Notes: generated by a model from the letters alone, not told the origin. Counted from the first letter of the stretch, positions 40,358 through 49,887 are shown. The stretch is DNA of 64,000 nucleotides from Nevskia ramosa DSM 11499 (GCF_000420645.1 NZ_ATVI01000008.1:248001-312000), one strand, 5' to 3'. Program-made: numbers and translations.

Positions 40358-41680
40358 TCAGGGCAGCACTGGCGGCGCGTTGTCCCGATTGACCCTGCGC
40401 TGTTCGCGGTTGAACACGGCCAGCACGGCCTGGGCCGCGAGGATGATCACGAAGCCATCGAAAGGAATGCGGAAGCGCAGTTCGCCGAGCGAAATGAACG
40501 CGGTCAGCATCAGGCCAAGCAGCGGCGTCAACAGCAGCCATTCGGCGAGGCTGTCATCGCGCAGCCGGATCAGCCGCGGCGCGCGGTAGATCAGCCAGGC
40601 CAGCGCCAGCGGCAGCAGCAGCCATTGAAGGATCCACTGGTAGGCGCGACTCCAGTTGCGCTGCTGGTAGACCGCACCCGGCCAGAAGTCCCGGCCGATG
40701 AACAGGTCGGTGACATTGCGCAGGCTCCAGCGCAGGGCCGCGGCCGGATCTGCTGCGATGCGCGTGTTCAGTTCGGCGACATTGGCCGGCACGTCGTAGG
40801 CACCGAAGTTCAGGCGCACCGGCGCGGTGTAGCCACGCATCGGCGCGCTCGGGCTGGTGAACGAGTAGGTGCTGTTGCGCACCGGATCAACCCAGACGAA
40901 CTCCGCGTACTCACCGGCATGGCCCATCAGCGCGTTCATGCCGGTGTTGGTGCTGACCAGGCAGAAGTGCCCTTCGGCCAGCCGCGTGCAGCGCTCGGCG
41001 AGCGGCAGTAGCAGCGTGCTCATGCCGATCAACACACCGGCCGCCAGCGTGACCGCGCCGCGGCGGCGATTGCGGATCAGCCAGACGATGACCACGATGC
41101 CGGTCACGGCTACCGGCAGCAGGATCGTCGCTTTCAACGACGCCGCCACCCCCGCGAGCAGGCCCGCCGCCAGTGCCCACATGGCGGTGCCGACCGGCCG
41201 CGAGGCCGTGATCGCCTTGATCAGACAGGCGTAGGCCGCGACCAGGCAGAAAGTGAACGGATTCTCGGCCAGGAACAGGCCGGCGTAATGGAACAGCGGC
41301 AGATACAACGTCGTCGCGATCAGTGCCAGCACCGCTACCCGGTTGCCGTACAGCGCGCGGGCGATGACCCAGATGCCGGCCATGGTGCCGAGCGACAGCA
41401 GCCATTGCGCGATCACGGTCAGCCCGGACGTCGGGTCGAGCTGGTGCAGCTTGGCGAACAACATCGAGGTGCCGGGTGGATACAGCGAATCGCCGATGTT
41501 CTCGGGCCCGCCCGCCACCCGGTTCAGCGCTCGCTGCACATAGCCCTGCATGTCGCTGTAGACGTGCCGGGTCGGCGGATGGAGGACCAGCACATAGATC
41601 AGGCGCAGCAGGCCACCGCCCAGCCAGCAGACCCAGACGATGGCGCGTTGCGCGCGGCTCAGCGGCAGGAGGGGCTGCAT
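40358..41680 (-). CDS. Polytopic GT-C glycosyltransferase-like membrane protein
   Basis: 440 residues with about 11 hydrophobic helices. After the first helix an acidic loop (HPPTRHVYSDMQGYVQRALNRVAG) has the Asp-containing first loop typical of GT-C/PMT-like (GT39/GT83) enzymes that use polyprenyl-phosphate sugars; LYPPGTSMLFA also fits. The C-terminal part has ELRFRIPFDGFVIILAA, a common ending in this family. The ATG at MQPLLPLS was chosen just before the first helix and downstream of the DUF4169 stop; the Shine-Dalgarno is weak. Acceptor unknown. Confidence 0.78.
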   Translation of the reverse strand: MQPLLPLSRAQRAIVWVCWLGGGLLRLIYVLVLHPPTRHVYSDMQGYVQRALNRVAGGPENIGDSLYPPGTSMLFAKLHQLDPTSGLTVIAQWLLSLGTMAGIWVIARALYGNRVAVLALIATTLYLPLFHYAGLFLAENPFTFCLVAAYACLIKAITASRPVGTAMWALAAGLLAGVAASLKATILLPVAVTGIVVIVWLIRNRRRGAVTLAAGVLIGMSTLLLPLAERCTRLAEGHFCLVSTNTGMNALMGHAGEYAEFVWVDPVRNSTYSFTSPSAPMRGYTAPVRLNFGAYDVPANVAELNTRIAADPAAALRWSLRNVTDLFIGRDFWPGAVYQQRNWSRAYQWILQWLLLPLALAWLIYRAPRLIRLRDDSLAEWLLLTPLLGLMLTAFISLGELRFRIPFDGFVIILAAQAVLAVFNREQRRVNRDNAPPVLP

Positions 41681-41690
41681 CAGGCTGACT

Positions 41691-41891
41691 TCAATCGTCG
41701 GAGGAATCGGCAGGCGGCAGTTCCCGACGCAGGCCATCGAGTCGACGCGCCGCTTCGGCTTCCGCCGACGCATCGCGTTGTTTCTCGGCCTTGGTCCTTC
41801 CGAACTTGATGCGATTGGCCACCGCCAGCGACTCGGCTGCGGCGCGCGCTTTCTGTTTGCGCGCCTTGTTCAGATTGATCAGCTCGGCCAT
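41691..41891 (-). CDS. DUF4169 family small basic protein
   Basis: 66 residues: MAELINLNKARKQKARAAAE followed by ANRIKFGRTKAEKQRD, the standard DUF4169 signature, all helical and highly charged. It lies 5 bases after the MAPEG stop and 10 bases before the membrane glycosyltransferase start, so the three are one transcription unit. Function unknown. Confidence 0.88.
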   Translation of the reverse strand: MAELINLNKARKQKARAAAESLAVANRIKFGRTKAEKQRDASAEAEAARRLDGLRRELPPADSSDD

Positions 41892-41896
41892 CGGCT

Positions 41897-42307
41897 TCAG
41901 CTCTGGCAGAGCTTCCAGGCCATCGTGCCGATCAGCGCTATCTGGCTCAGGAAGAAAGTGGCCCGCGTCATCACCAGCCAGAACGAGGTACCGATGAGGT
42001 GCGTGACGGCCTGGGCGATGCGCAGGTAGACAACGAAGCAGGCCAGCGGATCGATCACCGTCGCGCTCTTGCCCATCAACGCTCCGATCACCACCACGCC
42101 GAGAAACAGCGGGAAATTCTCGACCGCGTTGGCATGTGCGTGCTGCGCGCGAACCAGCAGCGGCGGATCGATCGACGGCTGGTCGCGGCCCCAGGCATCA
42201 GGCCGGTTCTTTCCGGTCAGTACCTGCGGCACGCGGGGCAGCGCGTAGCTCAGTACCAGCACGATCATCACGGCGATGTACAGCAGCACTGCGGCCAAAC
42301 CGGTCAT
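41897..42307 (-). CDS. MAPEG family membrane protein
   Basis: 136 residues with four helices. RAQHAHANAVENFPLFLGVVVIGA is the conserved MAPEG segment (glutathione-binding region of eicosanoid/glutathione enzymes); YLRIAQAVTHLIG is the third-helix motif. Relatives are glutathione S-transferases/peroxidases or uncharacterised. AGGGAA 6 bases upstream favours the ATG 7 codons inside the longest frame. Confidence 0.88.
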   Translation of the reverse strand: MTGLAAVLLYIAVMIVLVLSYALPRVPQVLTGKNRPDAWGRDQPSIDPPLLVRAQHAHANAVENFPLFLGVVVIGALMGKSATVIDPLACFVVYLRIAQAVTHLIGTSFWLVMTRATFFLSQIALIGTMAWKLCQS

Positions 42308-42369
42308 CTGAGTTCCCTGAGTTATCAAGCAGTTTCATGGTTGTCGACGAAGCCGCTTGACCGCGTCGG

Positions 42370-43773
42370 TCAACTGCCGACTTCGTCGTCGAGTTCATCG
42401 AGTGCGGCCTTGCTGTAGACGGCGAGGCGCTGCAGATGCGGCAGGCCATCGCGACAACCTATGAAACCGAAGTTTAGCTGGTCGACATACGAAACCACGG
42501 TGATGTTGAGACCGTAGCCGTGCATCGGGATCGACAGCGGGTAATAGGCATCCAGCTTGAAGCCGCGGAAATACAGGGGCTTGGTAGGCCCCGGCACGTT
42601 CGAGATTACGAGGTTGAAGGCCGGGCGGATGCGGCCGACCGTGCCCGGAATCCGCGCCAGCAGCAGCGGTGCCATCAGCAGCGCGCTGTACTGCATGATG
42701 CCGTTGCGGGTCATGCCCTGCAGCTGCGCCTTGGCGGCACTGGTCGACGCAATGATCGCCTGCAGACGTTCGTATGGATCAGCGATGTCGGTGGCCAGCG
42801 AGGCGATGATCGCGCCGATGGCGTTGCCACCGCCCGGATCGTCCTTCGGCCGGACGTTGACCGGCAGCATCGCGGTCAAGGGTTGCGCGGGCAGGGCATC
42901 CAGCTCGCTCAACAGTCGGTGCAGGGCCGTCGCGCAGATCGCCAGCACCAGATCGTTCAGGGTGCCGCCGTGGGCCTTGGCGACGCGCTTCAGCCGCTCA
43001 AGCGAGAACTGCTGGGTCGCGAATCGGCGGTTGCGGCCGATCTTCTGGTTGAGGATCGACTTCGGCGCCTGCATCGGCGCGACCAGCGCCGGATCGCGCG
43101 CCTTCTCCGGCTTGAGCGCGCCGAAGATGGTGTCCTTCAAGACCCGGGTGATGGTCTTCGAAGTATCGAATTGTGCGCGCGCAAGCGTCATCAGCGCTTC
43201 CATCGTCGGCACCTTCGGGCTCGCTGCCGCCTTGGCGGCGCGGACCTTGGGGATGACCGAAAAGAACATCGGCGTGTCGACGTCGACGCCGCTCGACGAC
43301 AGGCTGCTCGACAGCAGCCGGATGCCGGTATAGCCGTCAACCAACGCGTGATGCACCTTGAAGTAGATCGCGAAGCGCCCGCCTTCCAGGCCTTCGATGA
43401 AGTGCACTTCCCAGGGTGGCCGATGGAAATCGAGCCGATGGCTGTGCAGCCTCGACACCAGGATGCCGAGCTCGCGCTCGTCGCCGGGCGAGGGCAGCGC
43501 CGAGCGGCGGATGTGGTACTCGACGTCGAAATTGTCGTCCTCGACCCAGCCCTGCAGCGGATTGGCAAGGCGGTTCGGATACTTGAGCTTCAGATTCCAC
43601 GGCGGCTGCGCGATGGCGCTTGCGCGTACCTCGTCCATCAGCTTGCGCAGCAGCGACGGGTCGGCATCGTCCGGTGGCGAGAACGGCATCAGCGCCCCGA
43701 CCTGCATCATGGTGTCGCCGGACTCCCCGGCGAGGAACGTCCAGTCCAGCGGATTCAGGCGCTTTGCGCTCAT
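42370..43773 (-). CDS. Wax ester synthase / diacylglycerol acyltransferase
   Basis: 467 residues. The catalytic HHALVDG (141-147) is the HHxxxDG motif; PLSIPMHGYGLNITVVSYVDQLNFGFIGCRD and NVPGPTKPLYFRG are conserved C-terminal blocks, and NPLDWTFLAGE is the typical N-terminus. It joins acyl-CoA to fatty alcohols or diacylglycerol, making wax esters or triacylglycerol storage lipid. AAGGAGAG before the ATG is a strong ribosome site. It lies 39 bases downstream of a lipoprotein alpha/beta hydrolase that is probably co-transcribed. Confidence 0.93.
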   Translation of the reverse strand: MSAKRLNPLDWTFLAGESGDTMMQVGALMPFSPPDDADPSLLRKLMDEVRASAIAQPPWNLKLKYPNRLANPLQGWVEDDNFDVEYHIRRSALPSPGDERELGILVSRLHSHRLDFHRPPWEVHFIEGLEGGRFAIYFKVHHALVDGYTGIRLLSSSLSSSGVDVDTPMFFSVIPKVRAAKAAASPKVPTMEALMTLARAQFDTSKTITRVLKDTIFGALKPEKARDPALVAPMQAPKSILNQKIGRNRRFATQQFSLERLKRVAKAHGGTLNDLVLAICATALHRLLSELDALPAQPLTAMLPVNVRPKDDPGGGNAIGAIIASLATDIADPYERLQAIIASTSAAKAQLQGMTRNGIMQYSALLMAPLLLARIPGTVGRIRPAFNLVISNVPGPTKPLYFRGFKLDAYYPLSIPMHGYGLNITVVSYVDQLNFGFIGCRDGLPHLQRLAVYSKAALDELDDEVGS

Positions 43774-43812
43774 GTTCGATCTCTCTCCTTGCGAGGAGGA
43801 GCATGAACCAGT

Positions 43813-44799
43813 TTACGGTTGTTCACCAGACAGAAAGCGCGCGTACGCAGCAAGAAACTGCTCCGGCACTTCGAACTGCGGCAAGGCGCCGGTCGGGAAT
43901 TCCGTGAACTGCCAGTTCGGGCGATCGGCGTACCAGGCCGTGCCGCGGTAATCGACGAAATCGCCGCGGATGCCGTGCGACATCCAGACCGGCTGGCGCA
44001 GGCGGTCGTACAGCGTGTTGATGTCTTTCGAGAACAGCATCGCCGAGACGAAATACAGCGGCGCGTGCTTGGCGCCGGCAGCCTGGGTGGTGAGCTGGTC
44101 ATAGGCCCACAGGCCTTCGTCGATCGCCTTGCTGCCCCAGGTCCGTTCGAGGAAATAGCGGATGGTGCCGGGCCGGGTCAGCAGGCCGTAGAGACCATCG
44201 TCCCAGGCCGACCAGCTCAGGGTTCGATACAGCCAGGATTGGCCGACGACTGAACCCGGTTCGCCATGACGCGGCTTGCGGCCGCTGAAGCCGGTGGGGC
44301 TGACCAGCGCCAGGCTGGCGTAGGCTTCAGGCTGTTCACTGGCTGCGCGGGCCAGGAACTCGGCCGACAAGGACAGCGCCAGCGCATCGATCGCGACGCC
44401 GCCGTGGCGAGCGCGGATCGCCTGGGTCACGGCAAGCACGGCGTCGGTCATCAGTCGCGGCGTGTAGACGCGATCACTGCGTTCGGACAGACCGAAGCCG
44501 GGTAGATCCAGCGAATACACCGGCCGCGTGGCGCGGAAGTGTTCGTGGATAGGCAGCATCTCGTAGGCGCTGCCGGCGGCGTTGACGCTGTGGATCAGCA
44601 GCAGCGGCCGAGCATCGGCGGCGCCATTGTCCGGGCCGGCGACGTAGTAGCTGAGCACGCCCGCTTCGGGGGAGACCAGTTCGAGGCGCTCGCCCGACAC
44701 CGGTTGCGGCAAGGCCGGCACCGGCTTCACGGCGCCACTCGTGCAGGCGCTGATGCCGAGCAGCAGGCCGGCGCCAGCCAGCAGGAACAGCTTGCGCAT
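43813..44799 (-). CDS. Alpha/beta hydrolase lipoprotein
   Basis: 328 residues. Lipoprotein signal with lipobox ISAC (Cys19). Alpha/beta hydrolase features follow: LLLIHSVNAAGSAYEMLPIHEHF (oxyanion region), YSLDLPGFGLSER and a C-terminal MSHGIRGDFVDY acid/His area. The nucleophile elbow reads ALSLSAE where GxSxG is usual, so both glycines are replaced (Ala and Ser). The enzyme, if active, would be anchored in the outer or inner membrane facing the periplasm. Next to a WS/DGAT gene, lipid hydrolysis is a sensible guess. Confidence 0.82.
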   Translation of the reverse strand: MRKLFLLAGAGLLLGISACTSGAVKPVPALPQPVSGERLELVSPEAGVLSYYVAGPDNGAADARPLLLIHSVNAAGSAYEMLPIHEHFRATRPVYSLDLPGFGLSERSDRVYTPRLMTDAVLAVTQAIRARHGGVAIDALALSLSAEFLARAASEQPEAYASLALVSPTGFSGRKPRHGEPGSVVGQSWLYRTLSWSAWDDGLYGLLTRPGTIRYFLERTWGSKAIDEGLWAYDQLTTQAAGAKHAPLYFVSAMLFSKDINTLYDRLRQPVWMSHGIRGDFVDYRGTAWYADRPNWQFTEFPTGALPQFEVPEQFLAAYARFLSGEQP

Positions 44800-44835
44800 C
44801 GCGGGCTCTCGTTCATGGGTGGGCGGCAGCGTTGC

Positions 44836-45648
44836 TCAGCTCTTGACGCCGCCGCGCGCGCGTTCGATGCGCTCGTAGGCGGCGGTGATCCGGCGGGTCT
44901 TTTCCTCGGCCAGCGCTCGCATGCTCTCCGGCAGACCCTTGGCGGCCAGCTTGTCCGGATGGTTTTCGCTCATCAGCTTGCGATAGGCACGCTTGACGTC
45001 GGCATCGTTCGCCGTCGCCGGCACGCCGAGTACCTGATAGGCGTCGTCGAGCGCCGAAGGGCTTTCGCGATCGCGGCCAAAACCACCGCCGCCGCCGCCA
45101 CCATTGCCGGGGCCGCCGCCGCGCATCATCGCTTCGAACATCGCGACATCGTGGGCGGACATGCCGAGGCCACGGGCGATGCGCAGCAGCATCGCGTGCT
45201 CGGCCGGGTGAGTCTGGCCATCGGCGGCGATCGCCGAGACCTGCACCTGCAGGAACAGCTGGCGGAACACCGGCGCGCGGGCGCTGGCGGTGGCGAAGCG
45301 GGCGACTTCGGCATCGAGATCGAAGTCCGGTTCCTTGCCGCGATTGAACGCGCGCTTCGCCGCTTCGCGTGCTTCCGGGTTCAGGCGCAGTTGGTCGAAC
45401 AGCGCTTCGGCAACGCGGATTTCCTCGCTGCTGACCTGGCCATCGGCCTTGCAGACCGCGCCCATGACCGCGAAGGTGGAATCGAGGAACTGGGTCTGGA
45501 CCTGGCCGATCTTGCGCACCGCGGTCTTCAGCAGCAGTCGCCCCACCAGTGGCAACAGCGCCCAGACCAGCAGTGCTCCGAAAGCCGCGCCGCGCCAACC
45601 GTTTACGGCCAGGCCAATCAGGCCGCCGACAATGATGAAGAATTGCAT
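44836..45648 (-). CDS. djlA: DjlA-type membrane-anchored J-domain co-chaperone
   Basis: 270 residues. One N-terminal membrane segment (GGLIGLAVNGWRGAAFGALLVWALL), a TerB-like helical domain (about 55-170, with VMGAVCKADGQVSSEEIRVAEALF), a Gly-rich linker (GGGPGNGGGGGGGFG), and a C-terminal J domain (about 195-260) with AYQVLGVPATANDADVKRAYRKL and the HPDK motif. E. coli DjlA activates DnaK at the inner membrane. Layout and length match. Confidence 0.92.
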   Translation of the reverse strand: MQFFIIVGGLIGLAVNGWRGAAFGALLVWALLPLVGRLLLKTAVRKIGQVQTQFLDSTFAVMGAVCKADGQVSSEEIRVAEALFDQLRLNPEAREAAKRAFNRGKEPDFDLDAEVARFATASARAPVFRQLFLQVQVSAIAADGQTHPAEHAMLLRIARGLGMSAHDVAMFEAMMRGGGPGNGGGGGGGFGRDRESPSALDDAYQVLGVPATANDADVKRAYRKLMSENHPDKLAAKGLPESMRALAEEKTRRITAAYERIERARGGVKS

Positions 45649-45795
45649 GGCTGCAGTTTATTGAAGTTGTGCCGATCAGTCTTGGCGCCGGGTATGACAG
45701 GCACGAGTCGGGCCTGGAACAAAGGCTGTGCAAGCGATCGGCGAGCACGGCTATGCTCCGCCCTCGCATCCCTCGCCAGAACACGAGCCCCTTCC

Positions 45796-46395
45796 ATGAC
45801 CGTACCGATGACCCGAATCCTTGCCCGGCTGCTGCTGGCCACCACCACCCTGTTCGCCGCCCAGGCCTACGCCGCCGATGCACCGGCCGCGCCACCGGTG
45901 GTCAAGCCGGTGGATCTGGAAAACACCATCTATCTCGATGTGCCGGCCGGCCGCGTGGTCATCGCGCTGCGCCCGGATCTGGCGCCGAAGCACGTCGCGC
46001 GGATCAAGGAACTGTGCCGCAAGGGCTTCTACGATGGCCTGAAGTTCCACCGCGTCATCGAAGGCTTCATGGCCCAGACCGGTGATCCGCTCGGCGATGG
46101 CACAGGCGGTTCCGGAAAGAATCTGGATGCCGAATTCTCGTCGGCGCACCACGGTCGCGGTGTCGCCTCGATGGCCCGTGCGGCCGATCCGAACTCGGCC
46201 GACAGCCAGTTCTTCATCATGCTGAACGACGGCGATTTCCTCGACGGCAAGTACACCATCTGGGGTCAGGTGGTCAGCGGCATGGAGTTCATCGACGCCG
46301 TCAAGAAGGGCGACCCGCGCAACAACGGCACCGTCACCGGCCCGACCAAGATCATCAAGATGCAGGTCGCGGCGGACGCCGAAAAGAAGAAGTAA
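45796..46395 (+). CDS. Exported cyclophilin-type peptidyl-prolyl isomerase
   Basis: 199 residues. The signal peptide ARLLLATTTLFAAQAYAAD precedes a cyclophilin core: FYDGLKFHRVIEGFMAQTGD (catalytic Arg in FHRV), GTGGSG, and SADSQFFIMLNDGDFLDGKYTIWGQVVSGM. It accelerates proline isomerisation in the periplasm; PpiA is the E. coli counterpart. A Lys-rich tail (AEKKK) ends the protein. A 13-bp inverted repeat follows. Confidence 0.92.
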   Translation: MTVPMTRILARLLLATTTLFAAQAYAADAPAAPPVVKPVDLENTIYLDVPAGRVVIALRPDLAPKHVARIKELCRKGFYDGLKFHRVIEGFMAQTGDPLGDGTGGSGKNLDAEFSSAHHGRGVASMARAADPNSADSQFFIMLNDGDFLDGKYTIWGQVVSGMEFIDAVKKGDPRNNGTVTGPTKIIKMQVAADAEKKK

Positions 46396-46407
46396 CCGCG
46401 CAACGAA

Positions 46408-46437
46408 CTGCGCCGCTCTCACCTGAGAGCGGCGCAG
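46408..46437. terminator. Perfect 13-bp hairpin between convergent genes
   Basis: CTGCGCCGCTCTC, ACCT loop, GAGAGCGGCGCAG, with no mismatch. It lies between the stops of the cyclophilin and DUF1302 genes. There is no T run on either strand, so it may act as a Rho-blocking or message-stabilising 3' hairpin as much as a terminator. Confidence 0.6.
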
Positions 46438-46452
46438 GTACCGCAGCCGTTC

Positions 46453-48477
46453 TCAGAACTGGTAGCCGACCCGCAGGCTCAGTTCATCGGCGAAGTCGAA
46501 GGTCGACAGGCTGTTTTCGTTCGGGCTCGACAAGTGGCCGTTGATGTAGTTGTAGAACATGTCGACCGTCCAGGAACCGCTGGGCTTCCAGCGCACGGCA
46601 GGCTGCACCAGGATGCCGCCCTGGGTGTCGTAGAGCACCGAGAGATCGGCGCGCCAGACCAGTTGGGCAAACGGTTGCTGCAGGGCGAACACCACGGCGT
46701 CATAACCACCCTTGACCCCCGGCGCGGCTGTCGTCGCCGTACCGCCCTGGCCTTTCAATGAACGGCCGAACAGGTCGCTGGCGGTCTTGTGCAGCCACTG
46801 GGCGACCATGTACGTCGCCGGTATCTCGGTCGAGAAGCGCTGGTATTTTTCCATCACCAGGGCCGTGGTCAGTTCCGATTCGGTCAGGAAATCACGGCTG
46901 AGGCTGGGATTGGTGAACACCCGGTTCGGCGTGTACAGCGCTTCGAAGTTGACGATCAGCTGATCGAGCAGCGAGCCCGGCGTGGAGTTGATGACATAGC
47001 TCAGGCCGCCGCCGAAGTTGTTCTCGGCGCGGTATTCCCGAGCGATGTGGCCACGCAGGCCGGCGTTGTTCTCACCCACGGCGGCACCACCGGCCAGTGC
47101 GAAAAAGGTGTCGAGCGTGGCACTCGCTGCGGCGAAGCCGGACTGCGGTCCGTCCGGGGTCGCGACCGGAACGGCGCCGAGCAAGGCCGCCGCCGGAAAC
47201 TCGTTGATCGCCGCATTGAGGCCGGTGACGCCGTTCAGGCGCGCCATGCCGGCGTAGGTGAACCATTCCTCGGCGGACCAGATGCCGGTGGGGTCGACTT
47301 CGAACGCCGTGTCCTGCAGCACCTGACCGGAACCGACCAGGCCCGGCAGATCGCGATTGACGCCGGACTTGGTCCAGCGGAACACGCCATCCGGGTTGTA
47401 GCGACGCACCGCAATTGCCTGCACGCCGATATCGCCGATATCGCCCTTCAGGCGCAGGCCGTAGCTGATCTTGTTGTCGAAATCGCCGTAGCGGTCGTGC
47501 ACCGTGAACGCCGAGGGAATGACGTTGTAGCTGGTATTCGGATTGCCGTAGACCGTGGGCTGGAATTTCTGCACATAGGCGTCGGCCAGCCAGTTGTCGG
47601 CGAACTGGTAGGAGGCGCGTACCGCGAGTGCCGGCACGCGCTTGTCGGAGAACTCTTCGGCGGCGAAATCGAGCACCGAATGACGGCGCAGATCGAGGCC
47701 ATCCGGCACATCGAGCACCCGGAAGAAGATGGCCTGCCCCCAGGCGATCTGCTGGTTGCCGATGCGAACGTCGAGCGGGCCGCGGTTGTAGTCGAGGAAC
47801 AGCGCCGGGAAGGTGATCAGATACTGGCGGCCGCTCCATTCCAGCGGGTTCGGATGATTCTTGCCTTCGGCCTCGAAGCGGAAGTAATTCGGCTTGCCGT
47901 ACAGCTTGCCGACTGCCATCGAGTTGAACTCGTGGGGGTCGTACTCGTTGTACAGCGCCGGATCGAAGATGCCGGACATCTTCGCCTGCAGGGACAGATT
48001 GCTGGTGAACTTGAATTCGGCTTCGAGCCGGGTGCGCAGGATCGCCAGATTGACGCTGCCATCTTGCTGCGGGCCGGCGCGGGTGGTGGTGTCGTTGATC
48101 GGAATCTGGCCGCCGTTGGCATCGGTCAGCACATAGAAGCGCGGGGTTGTCCGGCCGTTGTAGAGCCAGCCCTGCTGGTTGTAGGGGTTGTCGTCGCCGC
48201 TGGTGCTGATCGCGGTTTCCTGACGGATGAAGCCACCGAACGAGAAGCTGAACCCGGGCGTGCCGAGAATGCCCTGGGTGTCGGCATCGCTGCTGCTGGT
48301 GGTGCCGGCAGCCGCGGAATCGCCGGGACTCTCGCTGGTCGGCGGAGACGCTTCGTCGGCATATGGCGTTGGCGTCTCGGGCGGCGTGGCGGCCGCGTCG
48401 CCCTCCGCAGCCAGGACATTGACGGACAGCAACAGCAACGACCCTGCACACCACACCACAGGTTTTCTCGAACGCAC
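46453..48477 (-). CDS. DUF1302 family outer-membrane protein
   Basis: 674 residues. The signal peptide is VVWCAGSLLLLSVNVLAAE; a Ser/Pro/Ala-rich linker follows; then the DUF1302 barrel begins FSFSFGGFIRQETAIS and continues with beta-strand-rich repeats (QAKMSGIFDPALYNEYDPHEF, VRIGNQQIAWGQAIFFRVLD), ending in LSLRVGYQF with a terminal Phe typical of BAM-inserted barrels. The start is GTG with GGGAGGG about 8 bases upstream; a longer frame lacks such a site. DUF1302 proteins are typically encoded beside DUF1329 and RND genes; here those lie at the other end of the window, so this may be a separate or split set. Function unknown, hydrophobic-compound trafficking suspected. Confidence 0.87.
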   Translation of the reverse strand: MRSRKPVVWCAGSLLLLSVNVLAAEGDAAATPPETPTPYADEASPPTSESPGDSAAAGTTSSSDADTQGILGTPGFSFSFGGFIRQETAISTSGDDNPYNQQGWLYNGRTTPRFYVLTDANGGQIPINDTTTRAGPQQDGSVNLAILRTRLEAEFKFTSNLSLQAKMSGIFDPALYNEYDPHEFNSMAVGKLYGKPNYFRFEAEGKNHPNPLEWSGRQYLITFPALFLDYNRGPLDVRIGNQQIAWGQAIFFRVLDVPDGLDLRRHSVLDFAAEEFSDKRVPALAVRASYQFADNWLADAYVQKFQPTVYGNPNTSYNVIPSAFTVHDRYGDFDNKISYGLRLKGDIGDIGVQAIAVRRYNPDGVFRWTKSGVNRDLPGLVGSGQVLQDTAFEVDPTGIWSAEEWFTYAGMARLNGVTGLNAAINEFPAAALLGAVPVATPDGPQSGFAAASATLDTFFALAGGAAVGENNAGLRGHIAREYRAENNFGGGLSYVINSTPGSLLDQLIVNFEALYTPNRVFTNPSLSRDFLTESELTTALVMEKYQRFSTEIPATYMVAQWLHKTASDLFGRSLKGQGGTATTAAPGVKGGYDAVVFALQQPFAQLVWRADLSVLYDTQGGILVQPAVRWKPSGSWTVDMFYNYINGHLSSPNENSLSTFDFADELSLRVGYQF

Positions 48478-48854
48478 TTGATCATCCCTCCCGGTTTTCT
48501 GACGGGTTATCCGAAACGGATACCTCGTTCTGGCTTGCACGGCCTCGAGCCCGGTGGGGCGCTGCACATTTGCTCTGTAACACCGGATCGATGCCGTCGA
48601 TTTGCAAACTGCAGCAGCTACGGGAGGAACTTAGGAAATGGCTGGCGGCGCGGTAATACCCGATCGTGTAGGCCGCACTGCGGCAAGAAATGCTGCAGCT
48701 TGCATCGACGGCGTTGACCCGCGCGGCTGCAAGCCTTTGCTGACAAGGGTTCCAGCGTTATCGGCGGCTGGCTTTGCAAGGCGCAGCATGCGCCGCCGGC
48801 CACTGCGGGCAGTGGATGAACGGTGCAGCAGGACCCGCGAACGGTAGAGCCGTT
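48478..48854. other. Intergenic region, about 375 bases
   Basis: Lies upstream of the DUF1302 gene and downstream of the EamA permease gene, so it should include the DUF1302 promoter. A 69-codon plus-strand frame at 48638 has a purine-rich stretch before its ATG but no recognisable protein features. I see no clear terminator for the permease gene. Confidence 0.5.
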
Positions 48855-49754
48855 TCAGCGGGCTGGCGACGGCGTTCGCGTGCCGAGGTAGACGCCGAAC
48901 GCGGCGACGAAGAAGCCGAGGATCTCGAGTCGGGTCAGTACTTCGCCGAGCACGAAGTGACCCATGATCGCGCCGACCGCCGGCACCAGATAGAACAGCG
49001 CCGCCACCTGGGTTGCCGCGCCGTTGCGGATCAGCAGGAACAGCAGCGCGAAGCCGCCGACCGAATTGACCAGCACGATCCAGGCGGTCGACAGCCAGAA
49101 CGCCTGACTGCCGTCGGCATGCAGGCCTTCGAGACCCCAGGCAAGCGGCAGCAGGGCGAGGCTGGCGGCCGTGTTCTGAATCGCCAGCCCGGCGCGCAGA
49201 TCGATCGCCGAGCCATGGCGCTTCTGGTACAGCGTGCCGCAGGAAATGCCGAGCAGGCCGAGCAGCAGTGCGCCGATCGACCAGATATCGGCACGGGCGC
49301 CGACCAGGCTCTCGCCGATCACCAGCCAGACGCCGGTGAAGCCGACCAGCAAGCCCAGCCACTGCTGCTTGCCGATGCGCTCGCCGAGCAGCAGCGAGAA
49401 CGCCGATACCGCCAGCGGCATCGCGCCGATCACCAGCGCCGCCAGGCTGGCACTGGCGCCAAGCCGCATCGCGCCATAGACGCCGCCGAACTGCAGCGCC
49501 AGTTGCAGCAGGCCGACGACCGCGCTGTGCGCCGCAGCGCGATGTCCCGGCCAGCGCACCTTCGCCATCACTGCCAGCACGCCAAAGATCACGGCCGCAC
49601 AGGCGAAGCGCAGGCACAGCGCCGTGAACGGACCGCTATGGCCGACCACGATCTTTGCGGTGGGATAGCCGGTGCACCAGATCAGCACGAAGCTCAGGCC
49701 CATGACAGGGCCCAGCCAGCGGGCACGTGACGGCGTGTTGGGGACAGCGTTCAT
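48855..49754 (-). CDS. EamA/DMT family permease
   Basis: 299 residues with ten helices in two EamA halves. The first half begins LSFVLIWCTGYPTAKIVV, the second ALLLGLLGISCGTLYQKR; LVPAVGAIMGHFVLGE is the conserved closing element of the family. Members export amino acids, nucleotides or drugs. Start ambiguous: ATG 49754 or GTG two codons earlier, neither with a clear ribosome site. Divergent from waaF. Substrate unknown. Confidence 0.87.
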   Translation of the reverse strand: MNAVPNTPSRARWLGPVMGLSFVLIWCTGYPTAKIVVGHSGPFTALCLRFACAAVIFGVLAVMAKVRWPGHRAAAHSAVVGLLQLALQFGGVYGAMRLGASASLAALVIGAMPLAVSAFSLLLGERIGKQQWLGLLVGFTGVWLVIGESLVGARADIWSIGALLLGLLGISCGTLYQKRHGSAIDLRAGLAIQNTAASLALLPLAWGLEGLHADGSQAFWLSTAWIVLVNSVGGFALLFLLIRNGAATQVAALFYLVPAVGAIMGHFVLGEVLTRLEILGFFVAAFGVYLGTRTPSPAR

Positions 49755-49887
49755 CGACACAGGAACTCGGCGGCGGCCAGGAGCGGGCGGGGCGGCGAAG
49801 GATAAACTGCGGACATGTCCGATTCCCGATTTTCAGCGCGTCCGCCTGCCGCCATCGATCCAGTCGTGTGCGTTCCCGGAAGTCGCG

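Noticed and set aside
48638-48847. 69-codon plus-strand frame with a purine-rich stretch before its ATG
   Set aside because: The product is Arg/Ala-rich with no family or hydrophobic pattern and lies in a promoter-containing gap; support is too weak.
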